Shown in pieces: positions 24,218 to 32,844 of a stretch of DNA of 64,000 bases. The notes under the pieces are model-generated. The model saw only the letters and a list, made by a program, of their open reading frames with translations, searched no databases and had not been told where the DNA came from. The stretch comes from GCA-2861595 sp035525365 (lineage in GTDB: Bacteria > Actinomycetota > Acidimicrobiia > Acidimicrobiales > GCA-2861595): contig DATLEK010000018.1 of assembly GCA_035525365.1 (NCBI GenBank), positions 37,355 to 101,354 of the forward strand, given 5' to 3'. How positions within the stretch are numbered: position 1 is the stretch's first letter; each line of letters begins with the position of its first letter. Position numbers and translations under genes: made by a program.

Positions 24218-27200
24218 TTATGGCAGCCCGACACAGCGATCCGGAGGAGCGGCAGGCTCCGGCCGATTACGCGTGGCACAGATTCCTCTCTGTGACTCGG
24301 TCGCCGTCACCTGGGCGTCGCCGCCATCGAGACCGACGGCGAGCTTGATTGCCGCTTCCTCCCACCGCCGAGCTGGTCCAGGACGACGGGGCCGAGGTCC
24401 GAGCCGATCGATTATGGGTTCGGAGGCGCCAGCCCTCATGCCGTAGGCCAGCTGCTCGCGCCGGGAGGCGGCCGCCCGACGCAGCACCTCGCGCTCATGG
24501 AGCTCCGGCGCGTGCTCTGCTCGCCACTCCGCTCGCTCCACTTGGCGGCGGCTGAGGTCGGCGACGGTGCGCTCAGCCCTGGCGATGGCGGCGTCGAGCC
24601 AGCCGGGCTGGGTTCGTCGGCGGGACCCTCGGTCCACGGCTTGCCTCGATCGCTCGCTGCGCCTTCGCTCCAGAAGGGCCTTCAGGGTCCGCTGGGCGCC
24701 GGCCAGGGCGAGGTCGACAGCCGGGGGCTCGCCGGCGAGGGTGTCCTCGATCTCCGCCCGGCGTGCCGCAAGCTGGCCGAGGGTGGCTCCAGTGAGGCTG
24801 ATGCCGTCCGCCGCGGAGCCGTCCTCGTCGTGGGCCAGGCGGCCAGCGCCCCGCCTGCTCAACGATCCAACCACGGCATCGAGATCCGTGACCTCTCCTG
24901 GCGCCCCATGTGACTCGTCGTCATCATCGACCTGGCCCTCGACCACGAACAGCTCGGTGGAATGGCGCGCCCGGGTGATGGCCACATAGCCCTCCTCGAA
25001 CGACGAGGCATCGCCTGGGTGGTAGAGCGCTGCGTCAAGCGTTGCCCCCTGGAGGCCGTAGGTGGTGCGGGCGTACGCGTGCTCCACTGCTCCGGCGGAC
25101 AGATAGGCGGCGGGCAGGCGGACCTCGCCTTCGTTGGTGAAGGCCACCAAGAGCTCCCCGTGGGCCAGGTCGACTGCCGCCACCCGCCCCACGCTTCCGT
25201 TCTTCACGAAGTCACCGCCGGCGCCGCGCAGGCGCCGGTCGTTGCGCCGAGCCACCACCTCGTCGCCCACCTGGAACTCTCGCCCCGCCACCACCAGGCT
25301 CGGCCCCTCCAGCTCCCCGGCGGTGACCAGCAGGGCCCGCGCCCGGGCGTTGAGTTCGGCGCGTGCCGAGTTGGTCCCGACGATCATGGGGTCGCGTCCA
25401 CCTTGGCGGCGCCGGGCGAACCACGTCGTGGCCATGGCGTCGTAGGAGACCGCAGCACTGGGCGAGCGGGTGAGTTTGCCCGCAGCGTCGTAGGAGGCGA
25501 CGGCATCGGCCACCTGGCCCTGGCGGTAGGCATCAATGGCGTGGCGCTCGACCGGATCGCACTGGCGGTGGTTCGCCCGCAGCACCACCACGTCGTCGCC
25601 GGAGCGGGCCACCAGGGCGGCGAAGAGCCCACCGGCCTCCACCGAGCCGTGCTGGTCGGGGTCGCCCACCAGCCGCAGCGCCCCGCCGGCCCGCTCGACG
25701 TGGTCCAACAGCCGGGCGACCAGGCGCGTGGGCGCCAGGGAGGCCTCATCGATGAGGACGACAGACCCTGGGGCCAGGCCGCCGGCGACTGGATCATCGA
25801 GTTCAACCAGCAGGCGGGCGATGGTGCTGGCTGGCCGGCCGGTGCGCTCCCCAAGCCCGGTCGCCGCCTCCAGCTCGGCTGCCGCGGTGGCGCTGAGGGA
25901 ACACCCGACCACCGGCACCCCACTGGCGACCAGGGCTTCCACGCAGACGGCGGTGGCCGCCGTCTTGCCCGAGCCCGGATGCCCCGTCACCGCCAGCACG
26001 GCGCGAGTCGACCCGCACACGGATTCGACCATCGCCCGCTGCTCGTCCGACAGCATCGGGTGGGCGGCGAGCACGTCGGCCAACACCTCGTCATCGACGC
26101 TGGGCACCAAGCGGCTGGGCGCGACCTCGGCTGCTGTGAGCAGGCGGGCCTCCAGGGCCACCAGCTCGGGTGTGCTGAAGCGCCGGGTGGCGCCGGCCGA
26201 GGTGGGCGCCAGCACCACCACCCGGGGGCTGGCCAAGAACCGATCGGCCCAGCACACCAATGCCTCGGCCGCCAATGCCGGGCCGGCCCGCTCGCACAGA
26301 GCCCGGATGACGTCGCGACGGTCGAAGGTCGATGCCCGCTCAGTGAGGCCCCGCGGTCCACCGAGTTCGTCGAGCAGCGCGAGCATGACATCATGCGACG
26401 GCGCCACGGGGACGGCGTGTCCAACGCAGGCGTCGAGCCAATTCTCATCGACACCGAGATCGGCGGCTTCGGCCGCCCAGCGATCCTCCAGGCCGAGTGG
26501 TCCGCCCTGATGGTCCTTGCGGGGGCGCGTGATGAGCGTGGCTGCCTGGTAGGCCCGCGCCGAGCTGGCACCGGCCTCGGCCACCGCGGCTTCGATGTCA
26601 GCGCGACGCTTGGAGAAGGCGGAGAGCAGGATCGCCGGGGAGCCGGCGAGATCGGCCCAGCCGTTGCGCACCGGCTCCCACGCCGCGCCCAGGCGAGTCG
26701 ACAACAGGTGGCGGAGATGGGCCTGGTAGAGAAAGCCGGCGGTTCGGGCGTGGCGGAAGATCCCTCGGCTGTCGAGAGCCCGCCAGGTGCCGTCGGCCAA
26801 GCGAGTGAGGTTGGCCACCACCACATGGGTGTGCAGCAACGGGTCGCCGGCCCGGCTGGTGCGGTGATCGAAGGCAGCGGCCACATAGCCATCGGTGGCG
26901 ACGCGAGACCGGCCGCGTCCCGACCGGGCGGCGGCGGCCTGGTCCTCCAGGTAGGCAAGGGCGGCGGTCACCGCCTCACGATGGGCTTCACGGATGACCT
27001 CACGAAGACCCTCATCGCCGAGCGCCCAGGCCACACTCACGCTCTTGGGGGGACGGAAGGCAAGGTCGTAGCCCGGACGGCGGGCCTTCGGTGCCTGCGT
27101 GGCGGCGTAGCGGGCGACCTCGGCGGCCGATATACGCCAGCGCGACCGTCCGACGGTCGCCACCTCCGCCGCCAGCGAGGCAACCGACGATCCCTGTTCG

Positions 27201-27541
27201 CCAGCGGCGATGAGGCGACGGACGTGGCGCGCCGAAACTCCAAGGCGCTCGGCTGCCGCCCCGGGTGTGAGCCACTCCTCGCCTGCCTTCACCGTTCGCC
27301 GGCGGCAGACCGAGTGCGAGACATTCACCAGCGCCTCGCCACTGCGGGGATCGAGGCCGGCGAGCAAAGCTCGGAAGTCGTCGGGGTCGACCTGGCCGAC
27401 CAGACCGAGGTCTGGCGCCAGCGAGCCGCACCAGTAGCCGGGCGCCTCCTTGGCGCCGGTGTAGTAGGCGTCAGGCGAGGTGGCCACCTCGCCAAGGAAG
27501 TACTCGGCCGCGCCAGCGGCCAGCTTGCCCACGTTCAGCAT
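24218..27541 (-). CDS. MobF-family conjugative relaxase-helicase (TraA/TrwC-like)
   Basis: The relaxase nicks oriT and unwinds DNA for transfer. The 1107-residue protein has the N-terminal paired tyrosines (YY, residues 26-27), the APKSVS-like motif GYDLAFRPPKSVSVAWAL (157-174) and the metal-binding histidines in DPLLHTHVVV (237, 239). A RecD-like helicase follows with Walker A TGHPGSGKTAA (about 519), VVLIDEASLAPT (about 594) and a C-terminal YARTTYGLQGATLDAALY. Unusually, a complete excisionase-type HTH (residues 91-146) is inserted inside the relaxase domain. ATG 27541 is my choice of start; the motif copy E lies just before it. Confidence 0.92.
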   Translation of the reverse strand: MLNVGKLAAGAAEYFLGEVATSPDAYYTGAKEAPGYWCGSLAPDLGLVGQVDPDDFRALLAGLDPRSGEALVNVSHSVCRRRTVKAGEEWLTPGAAAERLGVSARHVRRLIAAGEQGSSVASLAAEVATVGRSRWRISAAEVARYAATQAPKARRPGYDLAFRPPKSVSVAWALGDEGLREVIREAHREAVTAALAYLEDQAAAARSGRGRSRVATDGYVAAAFDHRTSRAGDPLLHTHVVVANLTRLADGTWRALDSRGIFRHARTAGFLYQAHLRHLLSTRLGAAWEPVRNGWADLAGSPAILLSAFSKRRADIEAAVAEAGASSARAYQAATLITRPRKDHQGGPLGLEDRWAAEAADLGVDENWLDACVGHAVPVAPSHDVMLALLDELGGPRGLTERASTFDRRDVIRALCERAGPALAAEALVCWADRFLASPRVVVLAPTSAGATRRFSTPELVALEARLLTAAEVAPSRLVPSVDDEVLADVLAAHPMLSDEQRAMVESVCGSTRAVLAVTGHPGSGKTAATAVCVEALVASGVPVVGCSLSATAAAELEAATGLGERTGRPASTIARLLVELDDPVAGGLAPGSVVLIDEASLAPTRLVARLLDHVERAGGALRLVGDPDQHGSVEAGGLFAALVARSGDDVVVLRANHRQCDPVERHAIDAYRQGQVADAVASYDAAGKLTRSPSAAVSYDAMATTWFARRRQGGRDPMIVGTNSARAELNARARALLVTAGELEGPSLVVAGREFQVGDEVVARRNDRRLRGAGGDFVKNGSVGRVAAVDLAHGELLVAFTNEGEVRLPAAYLSAGAVEHAYARTTYGLQGATLDAALYHPGDASSFEEGYVAITRARHSTELFVVEGQVDDDDESHGAPGEVTDLDAVVGSLSRRGAGRLAHDEDGSAADGISLTGATLGQLAARRAEIEDTLAGEPPAVDLALAGAQRTLKALLERRRSERSRQAVDRGSRRRTQPGWLDAAIARAERTVADLSRRQVERAEWRAEHAPELHEREVLRRAAASRREQLAYGMRAGASEPIIDRLGPRPRRPGPARRWEEAAIKLAVGLDGGDAQVTATESQRGICATRNRPEPAAPPDRCVGLP

Positions 27542-27544
27542 CAC

Positions 27545-27559
27545 CCCCTCTACGCCCAC
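27545..27559 (-). promoter_or_regulatory. Element-wide 15-bp motif, copy E
   Basis: GTGGGCGTAGAGGGG on the minus strand ends 3 bases before the relaxase ATG. The match to copy A is exact over all 15 bases although the surrounding sequence differs. Confidence 0.55.
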
Positions 27560-27709
27560 GAGAGGAGGAAAACGTCATGTCCCGAAGGGACGTGGCCAGT
27601 CTGTGCAGCTCATCAATAGCTTCGGAGCCACCGGCGCTCGTGGTCATCTCAACGAGCCGCTTCGCTTGTCCGTCGGCGGTGGTGACGAGCTGGGCGGCTT
27701 ACATGCGGC

Positions 27710-28290
27710 TCAGGCTTGAGCGGGGCCTACATCGATGTCGGGCGGCTCCGCTTCCTTCGCCGAGGAACGGGATCTCAGCGAACGGAGCTCCGGTAGGGCC
27801 TCGATGTCCTTGGGCCGCCCCGCCCACTCCTTGGACGCGATCACGTCCTCGAGTGCCGCCACGTGCACGACGATTCCACTGAGGTCGAGATCACCAGCTC
27901 GAGTGACCAGTTCCCCGTAGGGCATGCGCCGGCCTTTGCAGTCGGGGATGTCGGCGAGGATGTCGAGATCACCGGCGTCGGTTCTCCAAGTCGATAGCTC
28001 CGCCCGAGCAAGGCTCTCGGCGTCAAGAACCACCGGCAGCTGCGATGCCTCGTAGTCGTCGAGTCCTGCGACTCGTAGGCGCGCGTTGAGCTCCCTCATG
28101 GCCGACGCGAGTCGAGCCAAGTTCTCTGCGTCGCGACGAGGCACGCAATCCAGATCGAGGTCGCCCGGGTGGCGCCATGAGCTTGAGCGGCGCCACCGCC
28201 TACGAGGAGATACTCCACCCCATGGTCGTTCAGCGTCCGCAGCAGACGCCCAAGATCGAGCTCCGGAGCTTGGTCAGGTCGGTTCGGCAC
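27710..28290 (-). pseudogene. Nucleotidyltransferase (AbiEii/MNT-like), frameshifted
   Basis: The 5' part reads LDLGRLLRTLNDHGVEYLLVGGGAAQAHGATRAT, the GGxAxxxHG..R nucleotide-binding start of toxin-like nucleotidyltransferases. After about 28158 the expected catalytic DLDCVPRRDAENLARLASAM continues in another frame and runs to 27710. Inserting a single base rejoins the parts. GTG 28290 is the likely start and overlaps the small gene ahead of it by 17 bases, as in a toxin-antitoxin pair. As it stands the enzyme cannot be made in one piece. Confidence 0.7.
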
Positions 28291-28480
28291 TGAGGTCGAC
28301 AAAACGACCGGCGGCCCGATCAGCCTCGATCTCGGCCAGCCACTCCAGGATTTCCTCTTTGGTCTGAAGGTGGCGCCCGTCGAAGGTTTTCACGCCGACA
28401 TCATCTGGAGTCGAGGGGCCGCCGGCGCGCATGCGCGCCTCGAACTCCTCAAGGCTCATCCGGATGACTTGGTCAGCCAC
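28274..28480 (-). CDS. Small antitoxin-like protein
   Basis: A 68-residue acidic protein (VADQVIRMSLEEFEARMRAGG..GVKTFDGRHLQTKEEILEWLAEIEADRAAGRF) that immediately precedes the broken nucleotidyltransferase and overlaps it. The start GTG 28480 is supported by a leaderless -10 hexamer. It is probably the partner of the nucleotidyltransferase. I do not recognise the family. Confidence 0.6.
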   Translation of the reverse strand: MADQVIRMSLEEFEARMRAGGPSTPDDVGVKTFDGRHLQTKEEILEWLAEIEADRAAGRFVDLSAEPT

Positions 28481-28486
28481 ACTCCC

Positions 28487-28492
28487 AGAGTA
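28487..28492 (-). promoter_or_regulatory. Leaderless -10 element of the antitoxin-like gene
   Basis: TACTCT on the minus strand lies 6 bases before GTG 28480, with no ribosome site between. It fixes the start inside a longer open frame. The 300 bases from here to the HU-like gene hold nothing else that I recognise. Confidence 0.5.
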
Positions 28493-28791
28493 CCTGCGTC
28501 CGCCGCCAAGCATCACAGGCCTGCGGCCACTGGCGACCCCTCTCTTGCGCCGATAACCGTGCTGATCGAGTGGCTGGATCAGGGACGGAAGCCGGCGCTG
28601 GTCGAGCGCCTCAGGCCCTATGTCGATTGTGGTGAGCTTCTGGGTGCGAGATGTGGAGGACTGGCTCCACCGCCAATGAGTCCGTCAAGTCCTTCGTCCC
28701 GGCTGCCCAGCGGGGATGACCGTGGGATCCGCCATGGTGGCGTCGGGGGCCAGCAGACTGGTGGACCAGCACGAATCGTCAAGGAGCGCCA

Positions 28792-29289
28792 ATGAACCGC
28801 AAGGAACTTGTCAATGCTGTGGCCGCACACGTCGGCCTGGAGCCCCGTGACGTCGATAAGGCATTGCGGGGCACTACCGAGGTGATCGAGGCCGTCGCCG
28901 CCAAGGGAGAGCAGGTCACCATTTCCGGCTTTGCCAAGTTCGCTCGGGTCGACCGCCCTGCCCGCATGGCCCGCAATCCAGCGACAGGTGCACCGGTGAA
29001 GGTCAAGGCCTCCAAGAAGGCCAAGATCACTGCCCTGAAGGGCTTCAAGGACGCGGTGATGAGCCCGTCGGCAGCGCCGAAATTGGCGAAGGGTGTGTGG
29101 CCACCGGCTGCAGCCAAGGCTGCCCCGACGAAGACAACCGCGGCCAAGAAGCCTGCTGCTCCCGCGCGAGCCATGACCGCCAAGCCCGCGTCGCGTCCCG
29201 CCAAGGCTGCGACAAAGACGACGGCCACGAAGGCACCGGCGAAGAAGGCCGGCGCCACGAAGCGCACTACGGCAGCCAAGAGGCGCTAG
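28792..29289 (+). CDS. HU-like nucleoid protein with Lys/Ala-rich tail
   Basis: The 165-residue protein has an HU domain (MNRKELVNAVAAHVG; VTISGFAKFARVDRPARMARNPATGAPV) and a basic AAK/TTAKK repeat tail like that of mycobacterial HupB. AAGGAG stands 5 bases before ATG 28792. It binds and compacts DNA. Two features suggest an element-specific copy rather than the housekeeping hupB: the Arg-Asn-Pro region reads RMARNPATGAPV, and the gene lies inside a mobile element. Confidence 0.9.
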   Translation: MNRKELVNAVAAHVGLEPRDVDKALRGTTEVIEAVAAKGEQVTISGFAKFARVDRPARMARNPATGAPVKVKASKKAKITALKGFKDAVMSPSAAPKLAKGVWPPAAAKAAPTKTTAAKKPAAPARAMTAKPASRPAKAATKTTATKAPAKKAGATKRTTAAKRR

Positions 29290-29395
29290 ATCGTCGAGGA
29301 GCGTCCTCGAAACGTTCGCGACTCCGGGGACTCGCCCGGGGTGTAGTTCGTGATCCCCGTGCATGGCCTGGCCAGATGCGAAAAGCTGGGGGGCG

Positions 29396-30583
29396 ATGGC
29401 CGACCTGCGGGCGGAGGTGACATGGACATCGGGGCAGGCGTCGCCTCGTCAGCTGAGGCTGCGCCAAAGCGACATGGTGTTGATGCGCGCCATGCTCGGA
29501 CTGCGGTGGGCTGGTGTCGCTGTCGCCGTGGTGGTCTATGTCATGAGCCGACACGATTTCGGCCGTGCGTGGCTGGCCGCCGCGGTTGTTGTCGCGGTGG
29601 GGGCGTGGACCGCTGGGATCACTGTCGCCATGAAGCACCAGCCGGAGCTGCTGCTCGGATGGAGGCCGGTCCTGATCGAGGCCGCACTGGCCGGAGCGCT
29701 CCTGGCCATCGACGGGTGGGCCATCGACGCCAGCCGGACCTGGGACACGCCGACCTTTGGGGCGCTGTGGTCCTTTGCCGCACCCATGACCGCTGGTGTG
29801 ATCAAGGGACCGAAGGCCGGCGCCGCCGTGGGCGCCGCCATGGTCGGCGTTCGGCTTACCGGCGCGCACGCCCCCGATGTCGAGACCAGTGACTTAAGGG
29901 TCTTCGATATCTTCGACGATTACGGCGCCCACCTCGTGCCCGCACTGTGTTTAGGCCTGCTCTACGTCATGGCTGGATTGGGCGCCGCCTACCTCGCCGA
30001 TCGTCAGCGGCGGGCGGAGGCCGAGGTGGCCACCGCCCACGCCCGTGAGGAGATGGCCCTGGGACTTCACGACACGGTCTTGCAGAACCTTGTGGCCATC
30101 GGCCGCCGAAGCGAGGATCCCACTGCTGCACATCTGGCCCGGGAGACCGAACGCGACCTGCGCCGGTTCCTGTTCGGTCCAACCACCACCGATCAACGCC
30201 AGCTCGAAGAGGCGCTGGCCGATGCCGTTCGGGAGTTCGCTCGCAACTTTGATCTGACTCCCGAGCTGGTGATCGATCCAGAGCTCCGTGCTCTCGACGT
30301 CGACAAGACCACTGCCGTGGCCGGTGCGGTGGCCGAGGCTCTGGCCAATGTCGGCAAGCACGCGGCAGCGTCTCGCGTGGTGGTCTACGCCGGGCCACCT
30401 ACAGATGGAGGTGGCGTGTTCGTATCGGTCAAGGACGACGGCGTCGGCTTCGACCCAGATGCTCCTCGCTCAGGACGCGGACTCGACGGCTCGATCCGGG
30501 CGCGCATGGCGGCGGTGGGTGGGCGAGTGGAGATCCGCTCACGGCTCGGGCAGGGGACCGAGGTGCGACTGTGGCTGTCGTGA
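29396..30583 (+). CDS. Membrane sensor histidine kinase, NarL-partner type
   Basis: The 395-residue protein has six or so N-terminal hydrophobic segments (about 30-205) and a cytoplasmic HisKA_3-type dimerisation segment EEMALGLHDTVLQNLVAIGR with the phospho-accepting His. A HATPase domain (AVAEALANVGKHAAASRVVV; SVKDDGVGFDPDAPRSGRGLDGS) follows. The start at 29396 follows a GGGGGG-rich ribosome site; ATG 29363 is an alternative. It overlaps the response-regulator gene by GTGA, so the pair forms one two-component system. The signal is unknown. Confidence 0.9.
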   Translation: MADLRAEVTWTSGQASPRQLRLRQSDMVLMRAMLGLRWAGVAVAVVVYVMSRHDFGRAWLAAAVVVAVGAWTAGITVAMKHQPELLLGWRPVLIEAALAGALLAIDGWAIDASRTWDTPTFGALWSFAAPMTAGVIKGPKAGAAVGAAMVGVRLTGAHAPDVETSDLRVFDIFDDYGAHLVPALCLGLLYVMAGLGAAYLADRQRRAEAEVATAHAREEMALGLHDTVLQNLVAIGRRSEDPTAAHLARETERDLRRFLFGPTTTDQRQLEEALADAVREFARNFDLTPELVIDPELRALDVDKTTAVAGAVAEALANVGKHAAASRVVVYAGPPTDGGGVFVSVKDDGVGFDPDAPRSGRGLDGSIRARMAAVGGRVEIRSRLGQGTEVRLWLS

Positions 30584-31242
30584 GGCTGGTGGTGGCCGAT
30601 GATCACTCGGTGTGGCGTTCGGGGCTGAGGGCCGAACTCGGCGATGACTTCGAGGTGGTGGGTGAGGCGGCCGATGCGGGTGGCGCCGTCGACGTGATCA
30701 ACCGCGAGCGGCCAGATCTTGTTGTTTGTGACCTGTGCATGCCCGGCGGCGGCGGCGTGGCGGTGGTGAGCGCCTGCGCGGAGGTGGCGCCCATTGTCAT
30801 GTTGAGCGTGTCCGAAGCCGAGGCTGACGTGCTCGAGTGCGTGGCCGCCGGTGCCGTTGGCTATCTCGCCAAGTCGAGCACGGGGCCGGCGCTGCGTGAT
30901 GCCTTGGCTCGAGCGGCCCAGGGCGAGCCGGTGTTCTCGCCGGGACTGGCGTCATTGGTGCTCGGTGAGTTTCGCCGCATGGGCCGGACCAAGGGTTCCA
31001 AGGCCGCGGTGCTAACGGATCGAGAGCGGGAGGTCCTGGTGCTGGTGGCGAGGGGTCATTCCTACCGGGAGATCGGCGAGGAGCTGTTCATCGCCCGCAA
31101 GACGGCGGAGAACCACGTGCGCAACATCTTGGCCAAGCTGCACCTGTCCCGGCGGGACCAACTCATGCGCTTCGCCCTCGACCATGGCCTCGATACCACT
31201 CCAGCCGACGGGCTCCCTGGGGAGGTCCCTAGGCGGGAATGA
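30580..31242 (+). CDS. NarL/FixJ-family response regulator
   Basis: A 220-residue regulator with a receiver (VVADDHSVWRSGL; LVVCDLCMPGGGG carrying the phospho-Asp; YLAKSS with the Lys) and a C-terminal LuxR-type HTH (LTDREREVLVLVARGHSYREIGEELFIARKTAENHVRNI). The GTG start lies inside the kinase stop codon. It is the partner of the upstream kinase. Possible targets are the downstream operon or element I transfer genes, an inference from location. Confidence 0.93.
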   Translation: MRLVVADDHSVWRSGLRAELGDDFEVVGEAADAGGAVDVINRERPDLVVCDLCMPGGGGVAVVSACAEVAPIVMLSVSEAEADVLECVAAGAVGYLAKSSTGPALRDALARAAQGEPVFSPGLASLVLGEFRRMGRTKGSKAAVLTDREREVLVLVARGHSYREIGEELFIARKTAENHVRNILAKLHLSRRDQLMRFALDHGLDTTPADGLPGEVPRRE

Positions 31243-31291
31243 GGAGATGACCGTCTAGTCGCCGGCGACATCTTGGTTCAGGGTGGCAGCT

Positions 31292-32050
31292 ATGGAAAAC
31301 CTTGAATCAGCTTTCGACCGTCCCCGTCCCGCTGCCGGCGCCCTGCGCTTGGCCGCCTGTGTTGCCATAGCAGTGCTCCTGGTGCTGCTGGGCAGAACCC
31401 TCGCCCCCGGCGGCGCCCCTCGTTCTGACCACCGGGGCGCGTCTCCGGACCAAACCGTGCCCGAGGTCATCTTCGACCACATCCCTGCACCGCTCGATGA
31501 GCCGCTGCCGGGATACGAGGACCACCACCTCGACGAGGCCACGCCGTCGGTGCCGAGCGACTGGTGTAGGTCTTCAAAGGCGCCCGAGCCCGCTGCGCCC
31601 GAAGCGTCATGGGCGACCAGCCGCCTGGTCAGCAACAACGGCACCTACACCGTGCGCCACCCAGCAGGCTGGGAGGTGTTCCAGGCGCCCACGGGCGGCT
31701 ATGTCATCTCGCCACCGGACGAGAAGATGGCAGTCGTGGTCCTTTTCGACCCGGCCTACGAGTTAGCCGGTAAAGACATAATGGCCGACGGTGGCGACCT
31801 CTTGGCTGACTTCGCGGGGGAGCTGGAGGTCGAGCGGTCGGAGAAGACGACACTTGCGGGCGCCCCCGCCTGTCGACTCGTCCCCCGGCCCCTCACTGTT
31901 GGCTGGAGTCCATCTGAATACGTCTTGACCATATTGGGCGAGGATGTGGCCGCCGGGGCGATCTACAGCGAGTCGTCGGTGTCGCCCGGCGAGAAGGAAC
32001 TCGCTCGAAGGGTGCTGCACAGCCTGCGGCCCGAGGCATCTCAGGCGTGA
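31292..32050 (+). CDS. Membrane-anchored extracytoplasmic protein
   Basis: The 252-residue protein has one N-terminal membrane helix (LAACVAIAVLLVLLG), a proline-rich linker and a soluble domain (YTVRHPAGWEVFQAPTGGYVISPPDEKMAVVVLFD..HSLRPE). It resembles the small sandwich domains of secreted PsbP/DUF1795-like proteins, where 'xHPxGWxV' openings are common. It lies between a two-component system and a SARP-like regulator in an operon with GTGA coupling. Function unknown. Confidence 0.7.
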   Translation: MENLESAFDRPRPAAGALRLAACVAIAVLLVLLGRTLAPGGAPRSDHRGASPDQTVPEVIFDHIPAPLDEPLPGYEDHHLDEATPSVPSDWCRSSKAPEPAAPEASWATSRLVSNNGTYTVRHPAGWEVFQAPTGGYVISPPDEKMAVVVLFDPAYELAGKDIMADGGDLLADFAGELEVERSEKTTLAGAPACRLVPRPLTVGWSPSEYVLTILGEDVAAGAIYSESSVSPGEKELARRVLHSLRPEASQA

Positions 32051-32844
32051 TGGAGGCGATGGACCTCAGCCTGACCCTGGCTAGCTGTGCCGGCGCCGGC
32101 CTGCTCTTCACCCGCTGCCTGGAGCGAACTGTACCGAGACCAGCTCCATCGCGGTGTGTCGATGCTGAGTTCTCTTTGACGCCCGTGGCACCCACCGACC
32201 AAGCAGAAGAGGATCCGCCGGAGGAAGCAGGAGCACAGGTGGTGGTTCGGTTGCTCGGCCCGGTGGCGGTCGAGGTTGGTGGCCAGGAGATCACCAGCCC
32301 AAGTGTGGTGGAGCTGGTGGCCTACCTGGTCACCCACCGCCAAGGTGTGAGCGACGAACGGCTGAAGACTGCGCTGTGGCCCGAGCGAGTGGTGAGCGGG
32401 GCGACGTTCAACAACTTGGTGTCGCTGGCCCGCGGCCAGCTAGGTCGGGCGGCTGATGGCTCGTTGAACCTCCCCCACGCCGAGGGCCGGCGGTATCGGG
32501 TGGGAGCGGGTGTCGTGAGCGACTGGGAGCAACTCAGCGCGGCGGCCACGGCGATGGCGACTCGGCAATCGGCCACCGCGGTCGATCAGCTGGAGCAGGT
32601 GATCTTGGGAGTCGGGGGCATCCCGTTCGAGGCTCCGCGAGGATTCGAGTGGGCGCACGAGGAGGGCCTACCTGGTGCGGCCAGCAGCGATGTGGCTCGT
32701 GCCGCCGTCAGCCTCGGGGATCTTCTCGGCGAAGGCGCAGAACAGGAACGAGCTGAGAAAGTGGCCCTTACCGCTCTTCGTGCCTGTCCAGGTGACGAGC
32801 GGCTTGAGCGAGTGTGGCAGCCCTTGGGGCCAGGACAGGCGTAG
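32047..32844 (+). CDS. SARP/BTAD-type transcriptional regulator, probably C-terminally truncated
   Basis: After a 70-residue N-terminal segment, a winged-helix domain of the OmpR/SARP type is clear: VVVRLLGPVAVEVGGQEI..VELVAYLVTHRQGVSDERLKTALWP..NNLVSLARGQLG..RYRVG. It is followed by the first part of a BTAD repeat (EWAHEEGLPGAASSDVARAA..AEKVALTALRACPGDERLERVW). The protein ends abruptly where the BTAD helices should continue, so it may be shortened. Such regulators occur in many actinobacterial conjugative elements. The GTG start overlaps the previous stop codon. Confidence 0.75.
   Translation: MMEAMDLSLTLASCAGAGLLFTRCLERTVPRPAPSRCVDAEFSLTPVAPTDQAEEDPPEEAGAQVVVRLLGPVAVEVGGQEITSPSVVELVAYLVTHRQGVSDERLKTALWPERVVSGATFNNLVSLARGQLGRAADGSLNLPHAEGRRYRVGAGVVSDWEQLSAAATAMATRQSATAVDQLEQVILGVGGIPFEAPRGFEWAHEEGLPGAASSDVARAAVSLGDLLGEGAEQERAEKVALTALRACPGDERLERVWQPLGPGQA

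Noticed and set aside
24210..24232. Hairpin GTCGGG/CCCGAC as oriT
   Set aside because: The stem is only 6 bp, overlaps the relaxase stop codon and has no recognisable nic motif. A terminator is as likely.
24962..27619. Plus-strand open frame of 885 codons opposite the relaxase
   Set aside because: It is a GC-rich shadow of the relaxase gene with His/Arg/Gly-biased composition and no motifs.
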